From Galbitalea sp. SE-J8 (GTDB taxonomy: Bacteria > Actinomycetota > Actinomycetes > Actinomycetales > Microbacteriaceae): a stretch of 64,000 nucleotides of DNA. Each line of letters starts with the position of its first letter. Positions within the stretch are counted from its first letter, which is position 1. Of this stretch, positions 32,284 through 41,119 are shown piece after piece. Both the position numbers and the translations under genes were made by a program. The notes below the pieces were generated by a model. It worked only from the letters and a program-made list of their open reading frames with translations, was not told the origin of the DNA and did not search any database. The DNA is taken from the NCBI RefSeq assembly GCF_030345695.1, contig NZ_JAUASV010000004.1, positions 1 through 64,000 on the forward strand, given 5' to 3'.

Positions 32284-34410
32284 TTAGAGCGCGGCGAGCT
32301 GCGTGACGAGGTCGTCGCCGGGCGCGACCTGGTCGAAACGCGCCTCGATCTCCGCGCGGCCGAGCAGGTCGTCGAGCTTGCGGCGGCGGTTCTTCGGCAC
32401 GAGGGTGACGACCGTGCCCGCCTTGCCCGCCCGGCCGGTGCGGCCGGCGCGGTGCAGGTACGTCTTGTACTCGTCGGGCGCGTCGGCCTGGATCACGAGC
32501 GAGATGTCGTCGACGTGGATGCCGCGGGCCGCGACATCCGTGGCGACGAGCACGTTCACGCGTCCGCTCGTGAGCCGCTCCAGGTTGCGCGTGCGGCGCG
32601 ACTGGTTCAGGTCGCCGTGCAGGCTCACCGCGCCGATGCCGGCATCCTCGAGGTACTCGCTGAGCTCCTCGGCGAACGCGCGCGTGCGGGTGAAGACGAG
32701 CGTCTTGCCGTCGCCGCCCGCGAGCTCGCGCACCAGCTCGCGCTTGTCGCGCTGCTCGATGAGCAGCACACGGTGGTCGATGGTCGAGCTGGCCTGGTCC
32801 TCGCCGGCGACCTCGTACACCTCGGGCTCGACGAGGAACTCGTCGACGAGCGTCGCGACCCCCGAGTCGAGGGTCGCCGAGAACAGCAGCTTCTGACCGT
32901 CCGGCGCGGTCTCACGGATGATGCGCTGCACTGGCTCGAGGAAGCCCAGGTCGCACATGTGGTCGGCCTCGTCGAGCACCGTGACCATGACCTCGGAGAG
33001 GTCCAGGGCGCCGCGGTTCACGAGGTCCTCGATGCGGCCGGGGGTGCCGATCACGATGTCGACGCCGCGCTCGAGCGCGCCGAGCTGGCGCTGATAGGGC
33101 ACGCCGCCGTAGACCTGCGTCGTGAACACGCCGACGCTGCGCGCGATCGGCTGCACGGTGCGGTCGATCTGGAGTGCGAGCTCGCGCGTCGGGGCGAGGA
33201 TGATCGCGCGCGGCGACCGTCCCATCTGACGCTTGCGCCCCATCCCGTTCTCCATGAGGCGCTCGACGAGCGGGGCGCCGAACGCGATCGTCTTGCCGGA
33301 GCCGGTGCGGCCGCGGCCGAGCACGTCCTTGCCCGAGAGCACGGCGGGGATCGTCGCGGCCTGGATGGGGAACGGCGCGTCGGCTCCCAGCTCGGCGAGC
33401 GTGCGCACGATGTTGCCGCCGAGGCCGAGGTCGGCGAACGTCACGCCCTCGACGTCGGTCGCCTCGACAGCGGATGCCTCGAGCCGCTCGAGCACGACGT
33501 CGTCGACGATCGGCTGCGCGGACTTCTCGGGGTAATAGGAGGAGTCGCGGCGGGGGGCGCGCTCGTCCCGGTCGAAGCCGCGGGGAGCGCGGTCGTCGCG
33601 GTCGAAACGGCGGGGGGCGCGGTCGTCACGGTCGAAGCCGCGGGGAGCGCGATCGTCGCGGTCGAAACGACGGGCACCGTTCGCAGCGTCGCGGCGGGGC
33701 GCGCGGTCATCGCGCGTCGGACGCTCGTCGCGATCGAAACGACGGGGGGCTCGCTCGTCCTCGCGGCGCGGGGTGCGGTCGTCGCGGTCGAAGGCGCGGG
33801 GGGCACGGTCATCACGATCGAACCGGCGGGGCGCACGGTCATCGCGCGCCGGACGCTCGTCGCGATCGAAACGACGCGGGGCACGCTCGTCGCGATCGAA
33901 GCGACCGGACCCGCTGGCGGCGTCGCGGCGGGGCGCGCGGTCATCACGGTCGCGGCGCGGCGCACGCTCGTCGCGATCGAAACGACGCGGGGCACGCTCG
34001 TCGCGATCGAAACGACGCGGGGCACGCTCGTCGCGGGCCGGACGCTCGTCGCGGCCCGCGCGGCCATCGCGAGAGAACCGCTCGTCGCGGCCCGCGCGGT
34101 CGCCGCGGGCGGGCCGGGGGTCCTTGCCGCGCGGCTCCCAGTTCGGGCGGCCGTCGGCAGCGAACCGGGTCGAGCCGTCTCGATTCGCCGAGTTTCCGCG
34201 CCGAGCGGTCCCGGTCGGGACCGCTCGGGACGGGGAGTACGAGCGGGCGGCGCGGTCGTCGTCGGTCCAGCGGCGCTTCGACGCGGGAGCGGCATCCGTC
34301 TCCGGCTTCCAGCCGCGGTGCTTGGGGCTCTTCTGCGCCGACTTGGGCGCGGCGGCGCGCGGCGCCGCCGCGCGCGTCGACGAGGTGCGAACAGACTTGT
34401 TCTGGGGCAT
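32284..34410 (-). CDS. DEAD-box RNA helicase with a long Arg/Asp repeat N-terminus
   Basis: A 708-residue protein. Residues 1-105 are basic and low-complexity. Residues 105-290 are tandem decapeptide-like repeats (RFDRDERAPRR and variants), probably a disordered RNA-binding arm. The helicase core follows: PFPIQ (Q motif, about 348), GRTGSGKT (372-374), PTRELALQ, DEAD (480-483), SAT, and HRAGRTGRAGKAG near the end. Family members remodel structured RNA, often in ribosome assembly or cold adaptation. Repeats usually sit C-terminally in such proteins; here they are N-terminal. It is preceded by a gene-free region of about 300 bp and followed by a very strong hairpin. Confidence 0.93.
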   Translation of the reverse strand: MPQNKSVRTSSTRAAAPRAAAPKSAQKSPKHRGWKPETDAAPASKRRWTDDDRAARSYSPSRAVPTGTARRGNSANRDGSTRFAADGRPNWEPRGKDPRPARGDRAGRDERFSRDGRAGRDERPARDERAPRRFDRDERAPRRFDRDERAPRRDRDDRAPRRDAASGSGRFDRDERAPRRFDRDERPARDDRAPRRFDRDDRAPRAFDRDDRTPRREDERAPRRFDRDERPTRDDRAPRRDAANGARRFDRDDRAPRGFDRDDRAPRRFDRDDRAPRGFDRDERAPRRDSSYYPEKSAQPIVDDVVLERLEASAVEATDVEGVTFADLGLGGNIVRTLAELGADAPFPIQAATIPAVLSGKDVLGRGRTGSGKTIAFGAPLVERLMENGMGRKRQMGRSPRAIILAPTRELALQIDRTVQPIARSVGVFTTQVYGGVPYQRQLGALERGVDIVIGTPGRIEDLVNRGALDLSEVMVTVLDEADHMCDLGFLEPVQRIIRETAPDGQKLLFSATLDSGVATLVDEFLVEPEVYEVAGEDQASSTIDHRVLLIEQRDKRELVRELAGGDGKTLVFTRTRAFAEELSEYLEDAGIGAVSLHGDLNQSRRTRNLERLTSGRVNVLVATDVAARGIHVDDISLVIQADAPDEYKTYLHRAGRTGRAGKAGTVVTLVPKNRRRKLDDLLGRAEIEARFDQVAPGDDLVTQLAAL

Positions 34411-34710
34411 GACTCTTCCGTGGTTCGTTGTCTCACCGCATGCTCGTGCCGCGCGAGCGCGCGTCACAGCAGGAACCCGGGCATCCATCGGCCGAGGCCA
34501 TCACATACAGATCGTGATCGTCCGTCTCGCGATCGCGAGCGGAACCGGCCTCTGGGGCTCACACAGGAATACACACGTGCCCCTGGCCGACCGATCGACC
34601 CTACACGACGGATGCCGCGCCCACCAGAGCGCGCAGCGCAGCGCGCCCGCGAGCAGACGACGTGGTCGATCGCCGCCGTCTGGGAAGAGCATCCTGACCG
34701 CTCCCGCGCG
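34411..34710 (-). other. Long leader region of the DEAD-box helicase gene
   Basis: 300 bp without a gene between the ABC exporter stop and the helicase start; both genes are on the minus strand. A possible -10 like TAGGGT lies near 34600, which would give a leader of about 190 bases containing foldable segments such as CTCGCGATCGCGAG. Long structured leaders are common for cold-inducible helicases, but no known riboswitch is recognised here. Confidence 0.4.
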
Positions 34711-36480
34711 CTACGCCACCACATCCGCGTACAGACGCGAATAGGCGCCGTTCGCAGCCAGCAACTCCTCGTGGCCGCCCTGTTCGACGATGCGGCCGCG
34801 CTCCAGAACGACGATGCGATCCGCGTTGCGGACCGTGCTGAGCCGGTGCGCCACGATGAGCACGGTTCGCCCCCGATTCAGACGCCGCATCGCCTCGCGC
34901 ACGAGCGACTCCGACTCGTTGTCCAGCGCTGAGGTCGCCTCGTCGAGCAGCAGGATGCGCGGGTCGCGCACGATCGCGCGAGCGATGGCCAGCCGCTGCC
35001 GCTGCCCGCCGGAGAGCGCCGAGCCACGGTCGCCGACGCGCGTGTTCCACCCGTCGGCCAGCGCTGCGACGAACTCCTCGGCATTCGCCTCGCGCAGCGC
35101 ATGGGCAACGACGTCGTCGGGCACCTCTCCGAGCCCGTACACGACGTTCTCCCGTACCGACCCGTCGAGGAGCACCGACTCCTGCGGCACGACCGCCACG
35201 TGTCGTCGCACCGTACGGAGGTCCAGGGTCTCGATATCCGACCCGTCGAGCAGGATGCGCCCGCCCTGCGGTCGCACGAACCCCAGCGCCAGGTTGAGCA
35301 TCGTCGATTTTCCGGAGCCGGACGTGCCGACGAAGGCGATGGTCTCCCCGGCGGCCACGTGGAGCGTGAGTCGATCGATCGCGTGCGCCGCGGACCCGGG
35401 ATACCGGTAGGAGACGTCCTCGAATGCCAGCTCGCCGGTGACCGATGCCACCGCGCGCTTGCCCTCGTTGTGCTCTCGGTCGGGTTCGGCGAAGAGCTCG
35501 CCGAGCGACCTGATCGACTCGATCCCCTTGGTGAACAACGGTGCGAGCCCGAGCAGCTGAACGACGGCGCCCGTCAGCATCCCGAAGTAGGTGCTCAGCA
35601 GCACGACCTGGCCCGGGGTGATGGGGATCACCCGGTTGAGCGCGGCGATCGCCGCGAGAACGAGACACACCAGTCCGAGTGTCTGGTAGCTGATCCAGGA
35701 GGAGACGTTGAAGCGTCCCTGCATGTGGTCGAGTCGTCGACCGCTCGCGCGCAACCGATGGGAGCTGTCCGCGATCCGCTGCTCGGCCACCGCCTCCAGC
35801 CCGTGGGCGCGCGTCACCGGCATGAGCGCGGCGACCTCCCCGACCGCTCCCGACAGCTCCTCCACGTCGCGCCGGAACCGTTCGTTGAGCGACCGCGACG
35901 CACGCCGCCCCGCACTCACGATCAGTGCCGAGACCGGTATCACGAGCGCGAAGATCGCCACGAACGCCGGGACCTGCACCGCGGTCACCGTCACGGCTCC
36001 GATCAGGATGCCGATTCCGCCGGCGAACGCGGGCAGCCCCGTGCTGAGCATGAATTCGACGTTCTCGACGTCGCGCACCAGCTTGCTCTGGATCACCGAG
36101 GCACTGGTGCGGGTGTGGAATCCGATGGACAGCGTCTGCAGCTCGCTGACCGTCGCGACGCGCAACTCGGCGGCGATCTGGCGAAATATCCGGCTGCTCA
36201 GGCGCACGAACGTCATGCTCGTCGGATAGTTGCTCAACAGAGCGACCAGACCGACCGCGCCGAGCAGCAGCACCCGCGCGGAGGAACCGTGATGCACGAG
36301 GTCATCGATGATGGCCGCCGTGATGACCGGCAACAACCAGACCGGCAGATCCTTCAGCGCGAACATGACCAGGGCGACGGCAATGCGCAATCGGTACGGG
36401 CGCATGAGCGACAGCATCGTTCGCGCCGGATGTCCGCCGTCGACGGTGTACGGAAGCGGATTGCGACGCCGAGCGGGCAC
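34711..36480 (-). CDS. ABC transporter, fused membrane and ATPase domains (exporter)
   Basis: A 589-residue half-transporter expected to act as a homodimer. About six membrane helices occupy residues 25-315 (IAVALVMFALKDLPVWLLPV to LLSTYFGMLTGAVVQL). The nucleotide-binding domain has Walker A GTSGSGKST, Q-loop region VVPQESVLLDG, signature LSGGQRQRLAIARAI, Walker B ILLLDEATSALD and switch VAHRLST. It should export lipids, peptides or drugs. It is divergent from a LacI gene, with a perfect palindrome (36583-36596) between them, so sugar-responsive control is possible. No paired half-transporter is adjacent. Confidence 0.92.
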   Translation of the reverse strand: MPARRRNPLPYTVDGGHPARTMLSLMRPYRLRIAVALVMFALKDLPVWLLPVITAAIIDDLVHHGSSARVLLLGAVGLVALLSNYPTSMTFVRLSSRIFRQIAAELRVATVSELQTLSIGFHTRTSASVIQSKLVRDVENVEFMLSTGLPAFAGGIGILIGAVTVTAVQVPAFVAIFALVIPVSALIVSAGRRASRSLNERFRRDVEELSGAVGEVAALMPVTRAHGLEAVAEQRIADSSHRLRASGRRLDHMQGRFNVSSWISYQTLGLVCLVLAAIAALNRVIPITPGQVVLLSTYFGMLTGAVVQLLGLAPLFTKGIESIRSLGELFAEPDREHNEGKRAVASVTGELAFEDVSYRYPGSAAHAIDRLTLHVAAGETIAFVGTSGSGKSTMLNLALGFVRPQGGRILLDGSDIETLDLRTVRRHVAVVPQESVLLDGSVRENVVYGLGEVPDDVVAHALREANAEEFVAALADGWNTRVGDRGSALSGGQRQRLAIARAIVRDPRILLLDEATSALDNESESLVREAMRRLNRGRTVLIVAHRLSTVRNADRIVVLERGRIVEQGGHEELLAANGAYSRLYADVVA

Positions 36481-36582
36481 GGGACTTCTCTTCTATGAGG
36501 TTCGTGAGTATGCGGGACGAGCGCGGTTGCCCCGGCCGTGTCCTCCGGCTCGCACCGTGCGCTCGATCGGAACGATGCGATG

Positions 36583-36596
36583 AGATAACGTTATCT
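36583..36596. promoter_or_regulatory. LacI-type operator between the ABC exporter and LacI genes
   Basis: AGATAACGTTATCT is a perfect 14-bp palindrome with the central CG typical of LacI-family sites. It lies 96 bases upstream of the LacI start and 103 upstream of the exporter start, suggesting autoregulation and possible exporter control. Confidence 0.7.
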
Positions 36597-36691
36597 GGGA
36601 CCGCGTTCCGAGTACAGCACGCGGCAGGAACCACTCCGCCGCCCACCAACGGACTGGCCGTCTCCGATGCGACGCGTCAGCAAGGATGCCG

Positions 36692-37690
36692 ATGAAGAGC
36701 CAGAACCCGACCATGGTCGACGTCGCCCGTGAGGCCAGGGTCTCGGTGAAGACGGTCTCGCGGTTCGTCAACGGCGAGACGAACATCGACCCCGTGCTCG
36801 CGGGCCGCATCGCCTCGGCGATCGAAGGGCTCGGCTACTACCGCAACCTCGCTGCTGCGAGCATCCGTCCGGGCTGGACCAGCCGGATGATCGGCGTCGT
36901 GATCAGCGACCTCGCGAATCCGTTCTACTCGACCCTGGCTCGTGCGATCGAAGAGGCGGCCGGCGCGCAGGGCTATCTCCTCATCATCGCGAGCTCCGAG
37001 GAGGACGGCCCGACGCACGATCGAGTCGTCGATCGGCTCATGGAGCAGCGCGTGGACGGGCTCATCGTCGTTCCGCCGCGCACCCCCGGTCGCGCGTGGG
37101 CGGATGTGCGCCCGTCCAGCCCCGCGCTCGTCATGCTCGACCGCCCGCTCGACGCCGCGGGAGCGGACATCATCCTCGCCGACAACGCCGGCGGCGCTCG
37201 ATCCGGAACCGAGGAGCTCCTTCGTCACGGCGCACGCCGAATCGCGTTCGTCGGCGCGCAGCACGACGTCTATTCCGTGGCCGAGCGTCACCGCGGCTAC
37301 TCGCAGGCGCTCACGGCCGCGGGCCTCCGGCCGGACGACATCAGCGTGTCCGAGGTGACGCGCGACGCGGAGCACGCGGCCGCCCTCATCGAACGCCTGG
37401 TGGAGACGGACGCTACGGATGCGATTTTCGCTGCTAACAACCGCGCCGCGATCGGTGCGCTGCTGGCATTCCGGCGCCTCGGGCGACGGCTTCCTCTCAT
37501 CGGATTCGATGACTTCGAGGCCGCTCCGCTGGCCGTTCCCGCGGTCTCGGTGGTGCGCCAGGACGTCAATGAGATGGGCCGACTCGCCGCCGAGCTGGTC
37601 ATCCGGCGCGCCACCGGGCGCGGCGCGCCGGCGACCACGCACACGCTGCCCACGTCGCTGGTGCTGCGGGGCTCCGAGCTGCCGGGCTGA
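36692..37690 (+). CDS. LacI-family transcriptional regulator
   Basis: A 332-residue repressor-type protein. The DNA-binding domain reads TMVDVAREARVSVKTVSRFV then NGETNIDPVLAGRI, with the hinge helix region ahead of MIGVVISDLANPFYSTLARA, the start of the periplasmic-binding-like sugar domain, and IGFDDFEAAPLAVPAVSVVR near the end. ATG 36692 is preferred over 36686 because AAGG sits six bases upstream. The gene converges on the sugar permease genes, making it the natural candidate regulator for the AACAACGTTGTT sites of that cluster. It also has its own palindrome at 36583. Confidence 0.92.
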   Translation: MKSQNPTMVDVAREARVSVKTVSRFVNGETNIDPVLAGRIASAIEGLGYYRNLAAASIRPGWTSRMIGVVISDLANPFYSTLARAIEEAAGAQGYLLIIASSEEDGPTHDRVVDRLMEQRVDGLIVVPPRTPGRAWADVRPSSPALVMLDRPLDAAGADIILADNAGGARSGTEELLRHGARRIAFVGAQHDVYSVAERHRGYSQALTAAGLRPDDISVSEVTRDAEHAAALIERLVETDATDAIFAANNRAAIGALLAFRRLGRRLPLIGFDDFEAAPLAVPAVSVVRQDVNEMGRLAAELVIRRATGRGAPATTHTLPTSLVLRGSELPG

Positions 37691-37743
37691 GCCCCGATCG
37701 CGCGCCGCGCCGACCCTGCGGCGGGGACGCGCGACGCGCGAGC

Positions 37744-38688
37744 TCAGCCCTTCAGCGAGAACCCCTGCATCCCCTTCACGAAGTGACGCTGGAGGAAGAA
37801 GAACAGGATGATGGGCGGCAGCATCGCGAGGTTCGCGACGGTGAATGCCATCGGGACGTCCGACAGCACCGACTGATTCGACGTGGCGGCCTTCAGAGTC
37901 GCCATGTCGCTCATCAGGTTCTGGCCGCCCAGGCCGATCGTCCACGCCTCCGCGTTGCCGCTCACCGTGATCAGCGGCCACATGTAGTCGTTCCAGATCG
38001 CCACGGACTGGAAGATCGCCATGACGATGATCACCGGTCGCAGCAGGGGAAGGTACACGTGCCACAGCACGCGGATCAGGCCCGCACCGTCGAGTCGCGC
38101 GGCCTCCTCGAAGTCGGGTGGGATGCTGATGATCGCCTGCCGGACCAGGAAGATGTAGGTCGCGTTGCACAGGCCCGCGATCATGAGCGCGGCGAACGAG
38201 TTGATCAGGCCGTGGCCGCCCTGGCCCGTCGCGTCGTTTCCGCCCAGGAACGGGACCCGCGCCATGAGCACGTACGTCGGGATCAGGAACACGATTCCGG
38301 GAAACATCATGCCGGAGAGCAGGATGTTGAACGCCAGGATCCGCCCCCGGAAGCGGAGACGCGCGAAGACGTATCCGCAGAGCACGGCGACGATGCCCGG
38401 GACCAGGATGTACCACGCGATCCGCAGCACCGTGTTGAAGAACCAGATGGCAACCGTCGGCGGCAGCTGGGCGATCGCCTCCCAGTTCGACAGGGTCGGC
38501 GCCGTGATGAGGGGCCAGAACGTCGACTTCGCGAAGCCCTCGACCGTGGTGAACGTCGCCGCGAGCCCGAAGATCAGCGGGTAGGCCATCACGAGGCTGC
38601 CGACGATCATCGCGACGTTGACGACGGTTCTGGACGCGGAGACCTTCTTGCGCCGTTGCTTTCTTCGAGGCTGAGTGATCGCGGTCAT
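37744..38688 (-). CDS. Carbohydrate ABC transporter permease (MalG type)
   Basis: A 314-residue inner-membrane permease with six expected helices and the EAA loop near the C-terminal third (PPDFEEAARLDGAGLIRVLW then HVYLPLLRP), which docks to the ATPase. The C-terminal LQRHFVKGMQGFSLKG is a standard MalG-like end. The ATG overlaps the upstream permease stop (ATGA). It forms a binding protein, permease, permease operon (40985 to 37744). No ATPase gene is present, so a shared MsmK-like ATPase elsewhere is expected. Confidence 0.93.
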   Translation of the reverse strand: MTAITQPRRKQRRKKVSASRTVVNVAMIVGSLVMAYPLIFGLAATFTTVEGFAKSTFWPLITAPTLSNWEAIAQLPPTVAIWFFNTVLRIAWYILVPGIVAVLCGYVFARLRFRGRILAFNILLSGMMFPGIVFLIPTYVLMARVPFLGGNDATGQGGHGLINSFAALMIAGLCNATYIFLVRQAIISIPPDFEEAARLDGAGLIRVLWHVYLPLLRPVIIVMAIFQSVAIWNDYMWPLITVSGNAEAWTIGLGGQNLMSDMATLKAATSNQSVLSDVPMAFTVANLAMLPPIILFFFLQRHFVKGMQGFSLKG

Positions 38689-39641
38689 CGTTGCTCGTCC
38701 TTCGTCATCATGCGCAGCATGGTCAGACTGAATGCCAGGAGCAGGAGCGCAAGGATCACCGCCCCGGCAGCGGCGAGACCCAGGTGCGCGTTCACGAACG
38801 CATCGTCGTAGATCTGCAACAGCATCACCATCGTGGAGTTCAACGGGCCGCCCTTCGTCATGAGCAGCACTGATTCGAACTGCTGAAATCCTCCGATCGT
38901 CGTCGTGATCAGCACGAACACGAGCATCGGCTTCAGCAGCGGGATCGTGATGTAGAACGTGCGTTGGATGGCGACCGCCCCGTCGACCCGAGCGGCCTCG
39001 TAGACCTCCGGGTCGATGCTCGACAGTCCGGCGATGAACAGCAGGACCGGTCCGCCGATCCCGTGCCACACGGTGTACAGGATCAGGATGATGCGGGCTG
39101 CCGTCGGATCGGTCGTCCAGACGAACGGGCCCTGGCCGAACATCGCCAGCATCCGCGAGACGACCCCGTCGCTCGGCGAGAGGAAGATCAGGGCGACCTG
39201 TGTCGTGATCGCCGCCGACGTCAGCGTGGGCACGTACCACGCCGCCCGGTGGATGGCCGCGCCGATGACCCGGGTCTGAATCGCGAGCGCGATGAGAAAC
39301 GCCACGACCGTCTGCACCACGAGGATGCCGACCGCCATGATGAACGTGTTCAGCATCACCGTGGGGTACGGATCCTGCAGGTAGCGCAGATAGTTGCCCA
39401 GTCCCACGAAGCTCGGGGAGGCGCTGATCCCGTTGTAGTTCGTCAGACTGAGTGCCACATTGAGCAGCACCGGAACGAACTCGAAGACGCCGAGGTAGAC
39501 GAGAACCGGCACCAGGATGATCCATGCCGTCCGGCGCTGCCGCCGCGCGGTGGCGGACCGCTTGACGCGGCCCGCCACGCTGTGCGACGTGTCATGTGCT
39601 CGCCCGATCGGTTGTGCGCCGATCTGCTGAGTGGTCGCCAC
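38685..39641 (-). CDS. Carbohydrate ABC transporter permease (MalF type)
   Basis: A 318-residue permease. After a polar N-terminus of about 40 residues comes WIILVPVLVYLGVFEFVPVL, then NYNGISASPSFVGLGNYLRY, the usual MalF-like opening, and the EAA loop SIDPEVYEAARVDGAVAIQR. It pairs with the MalG-type protein encoded by the overlapping downstream gene to form the membrane channel. It lies nine bases after the binding-protein stop, so it is surely co-transcribed. Confidence 0.93.
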   Translation of the reverse strand: MATTQQIGAQPIGRAHDTSHSVAGRVKRSATARRQRRTAWIILVPVLVYLGVFEFVPVLLNVALSLTNYNGISASPSFVGLGNYLRYLQDPYPTVMLNTFIMAVGILVVQTVVAFLIALAIQTRVIGAAIHRAAWYVPTLTSAAITTQVALIFLSPSDGVVSRMLAMFGQGPFVWTTDPTAARIILILYTVWHGIGGPVLLFIAGLSSIDPEVYEAARVDGAVAIQRTFYITIPLLKPMLVFVLITTTIGGFQQFESVLLMTKGGPLNSTMVMLLQIYDDAFVNAHLGLAAAGAVILALLLLAFSLTMLRMMTKDEQR

Positions 39642-39650
39642 GATGGTGCT

Positions 39651-40985
39651 CTACCCCTTCAGAGCGGTTTCCGCGGTGGCCTGGGCCTCATCCCAGATGT
39701 CGCTGAGCGAGTCGTTCGTCGTCAGGGTCTTCAGGAATGCGTCGTTCCACGCCTGCCAGACCTGCTGCGGGTTCGTCGACCACTGCGGCAGCGGATGCAC
39801 ATCCGCGTTCAGAAGGACGTCGGCGAACGGCTGCTCGGCGGCGCTCATGGTCGGCCGGACCGCCTCGAGGGCGGACTTGGTCGCCGGAATCCGGCCGATC
39901 GCCGTGTACCCGAGCTCCTGCGCCTCATCCGTCGTGAGCGACTTCACGAATTCCTTCGCGAGGTCCACGTGCTTGCTCGTCTTGAGCACCGCGTACAGCA
40001 CGTTGCCCACGACGAGCGACGACTGCGTCCCGCCGGCGGGCAGGGGAACCATGGAGTACTGGCAATCGGTGCAGCCCGATTGCGCGGCCCACGCGACGTG
40101 CCAGCTGCCCGCAACCTGATAGGCCGACTTGCCTTCGAAGAGCGCCGAGTAGATCTTCCCCTCATCGGGGTCGAAGTTGAGCCCGGGCTGCGTGGTCTTG
40201 TCGATCTCGCGGAGGAACTTGTAGACGTCGAGCGCCTTCGGGTCGTTGAAGTTCGGCTTGCCGTCGGCCGTGGCGAGCGGGGCGCCCGCCTGGTTGAGGA
40301 ACACGGCGGCGCGGAACACCGCACCGAGGTTGGAGCCCTGCGGCCCCTGGTCGGTGTAGCCGTAGTACTTGCCCGCGCCCTTCGCGGTGATCTCCTTCGC
40401 CTGCGTCAGCAGGTCGTCCCACGTCGCCGGGGCGGAACTGCAGTCGAGGCCCGCCTCCTCGATGACGGTGCAGTTGCGTTCGAATCCGAAGACACCGGTC
40501 CACGACGGAAGCGCATACGTCTTGCCGTCGTACTGCCCCGCCTCAAGGGTGCCGGGGATCAGGTTGTCCTTGATGTCCTTGATCTCGTCGTCGAGGGGCA
40601 CGAGCGCGTCGTTCGCGGCATACGACTGGAAGTAGTTCTCACCGACGATGATGTCGGGGCCGGTACCCGCGAGCAGCGCCGTCGTGAGGTTCTGGCGCAG
40701 AACATCGTCCCAGCCGTGGTTCTCGATCTTGACGGTGACGCCGGGGTGCGCCTTCTCGAACGTGTCGATGAGGTACTGCCCGTACTTGCCCTGCTTGTCG
40801 GGATCGCTCTTGATCGTGTCGGCCGTGGTGCCTTCGGCCCACACGACGAGGGTCTTGTCGTCGCTGGCCTGCGTGCCACCCGGCGATGCCCCGCAGCCGC
40901 TCATCGTGATCGCGAGAACGCTGGCCGCCAGGGCTCCCGCGCCGGCGCGCACCGCGCGCGCCCTGTGTCCGGTACTTGTCTTCAT
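39651..40985 (-). CDS. Extracellular sugar-binding lipoprotein of an ABC transporter
   Basis: A 444-residue solute-binding protein. The ATG at 40985 has AGAGGTGG upstream and is preferred to GTG 40994. The lipobox is in LAASVLAITMSGC, then a Gly/Ser linker and KTLVVWAEGT, the first strand of cluster-B/MalE-type proteins. TGPDIIVGENYF, YALPSWTGVFGFERNC and GSWHVAWAAQSGC are normal ligand-pocket regions; two Cys pairs may form disulfides. It delivers a carbohydrate to the permease pair downstream. Two AACAACGTTGTT-type sites (41029-41042, 41108-41119) precede it. Confidence 0.93.
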   Translation of the reverse strand: MKTSTGHRARAVRAGAGALAASVLAITMSGCGASPGGTQASDDKTLVVWAEGTTADTIKSDPDKQGKYGQYLIDTFEKAHPGVTVKIENHGWDDVLRQNLTTALLAGTGPDIIVGENYFQSYAANDALVPLDDEIKDIKDNLIPGTLEAGQYDGKTYALPSWTGVFGFERNCTVIEEAGLDCSSAPATWDDLLTQAKEITAKGAGKYYGYTDQGPQGSNLGAVFRAAVFLNQAGAPLATADGKPNFNDPKALDVYKFLREIDKTTQPGLNFDPDEGKIYSALFEGKSAYQVAGSWHVAWAAQSGCTDCQYSMVPLPAGGTQSSLVVGNVLYAVLKTSKHVDLAKEFVKSLTTDEAQELGYTAIGRIPATKSALEAVRPTMSAAEQPFADVLLNADVHPLPQWSTNPQQVWQAWNDAFLKTLTTNDSLSDIWDEAQATAETALKG

Positions 40986-41028
40986 TGACGCCACCTCTTA
41001 GTTCTTGGCCACGTGCGCTGCGCACGTG

Positions 41029-41042
41029 AAACAACGTTGTTT
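41029..41042. promoter_or_regulatory. LacI-type operator, sugar regulon site 1
   Basis: A perfect palindrome AAACAACGTTGTTT lies 44 bases upstream of the binding-protein start, immediately followed toward the gene by a second symmetric block, CACGTGCGC-t-GCGCACGTG (41010-41028). It is the best match to the motif shared by five sites in this cluster. Confidence 0.8.
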
Positions 41043-41107
41043 GACTCGTGCACTATGACACCTTCCACCGGGGCTGTCAAGCCACGACTGCCCCGGATTT
41101 ACAGGCA

Positions 41108-41119
41108 AACAACGTTGTC
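41108..41119. promoter_or_regulatory. LacI-type operator, sugar regulon site 2
   Basis: AACAACGTTGTC, centred 78 bases from site 1, overlaps the last codons of the GH92 gene. Two spaced sites could support looping over the binding-protein promoter. Confidence 0.7.
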
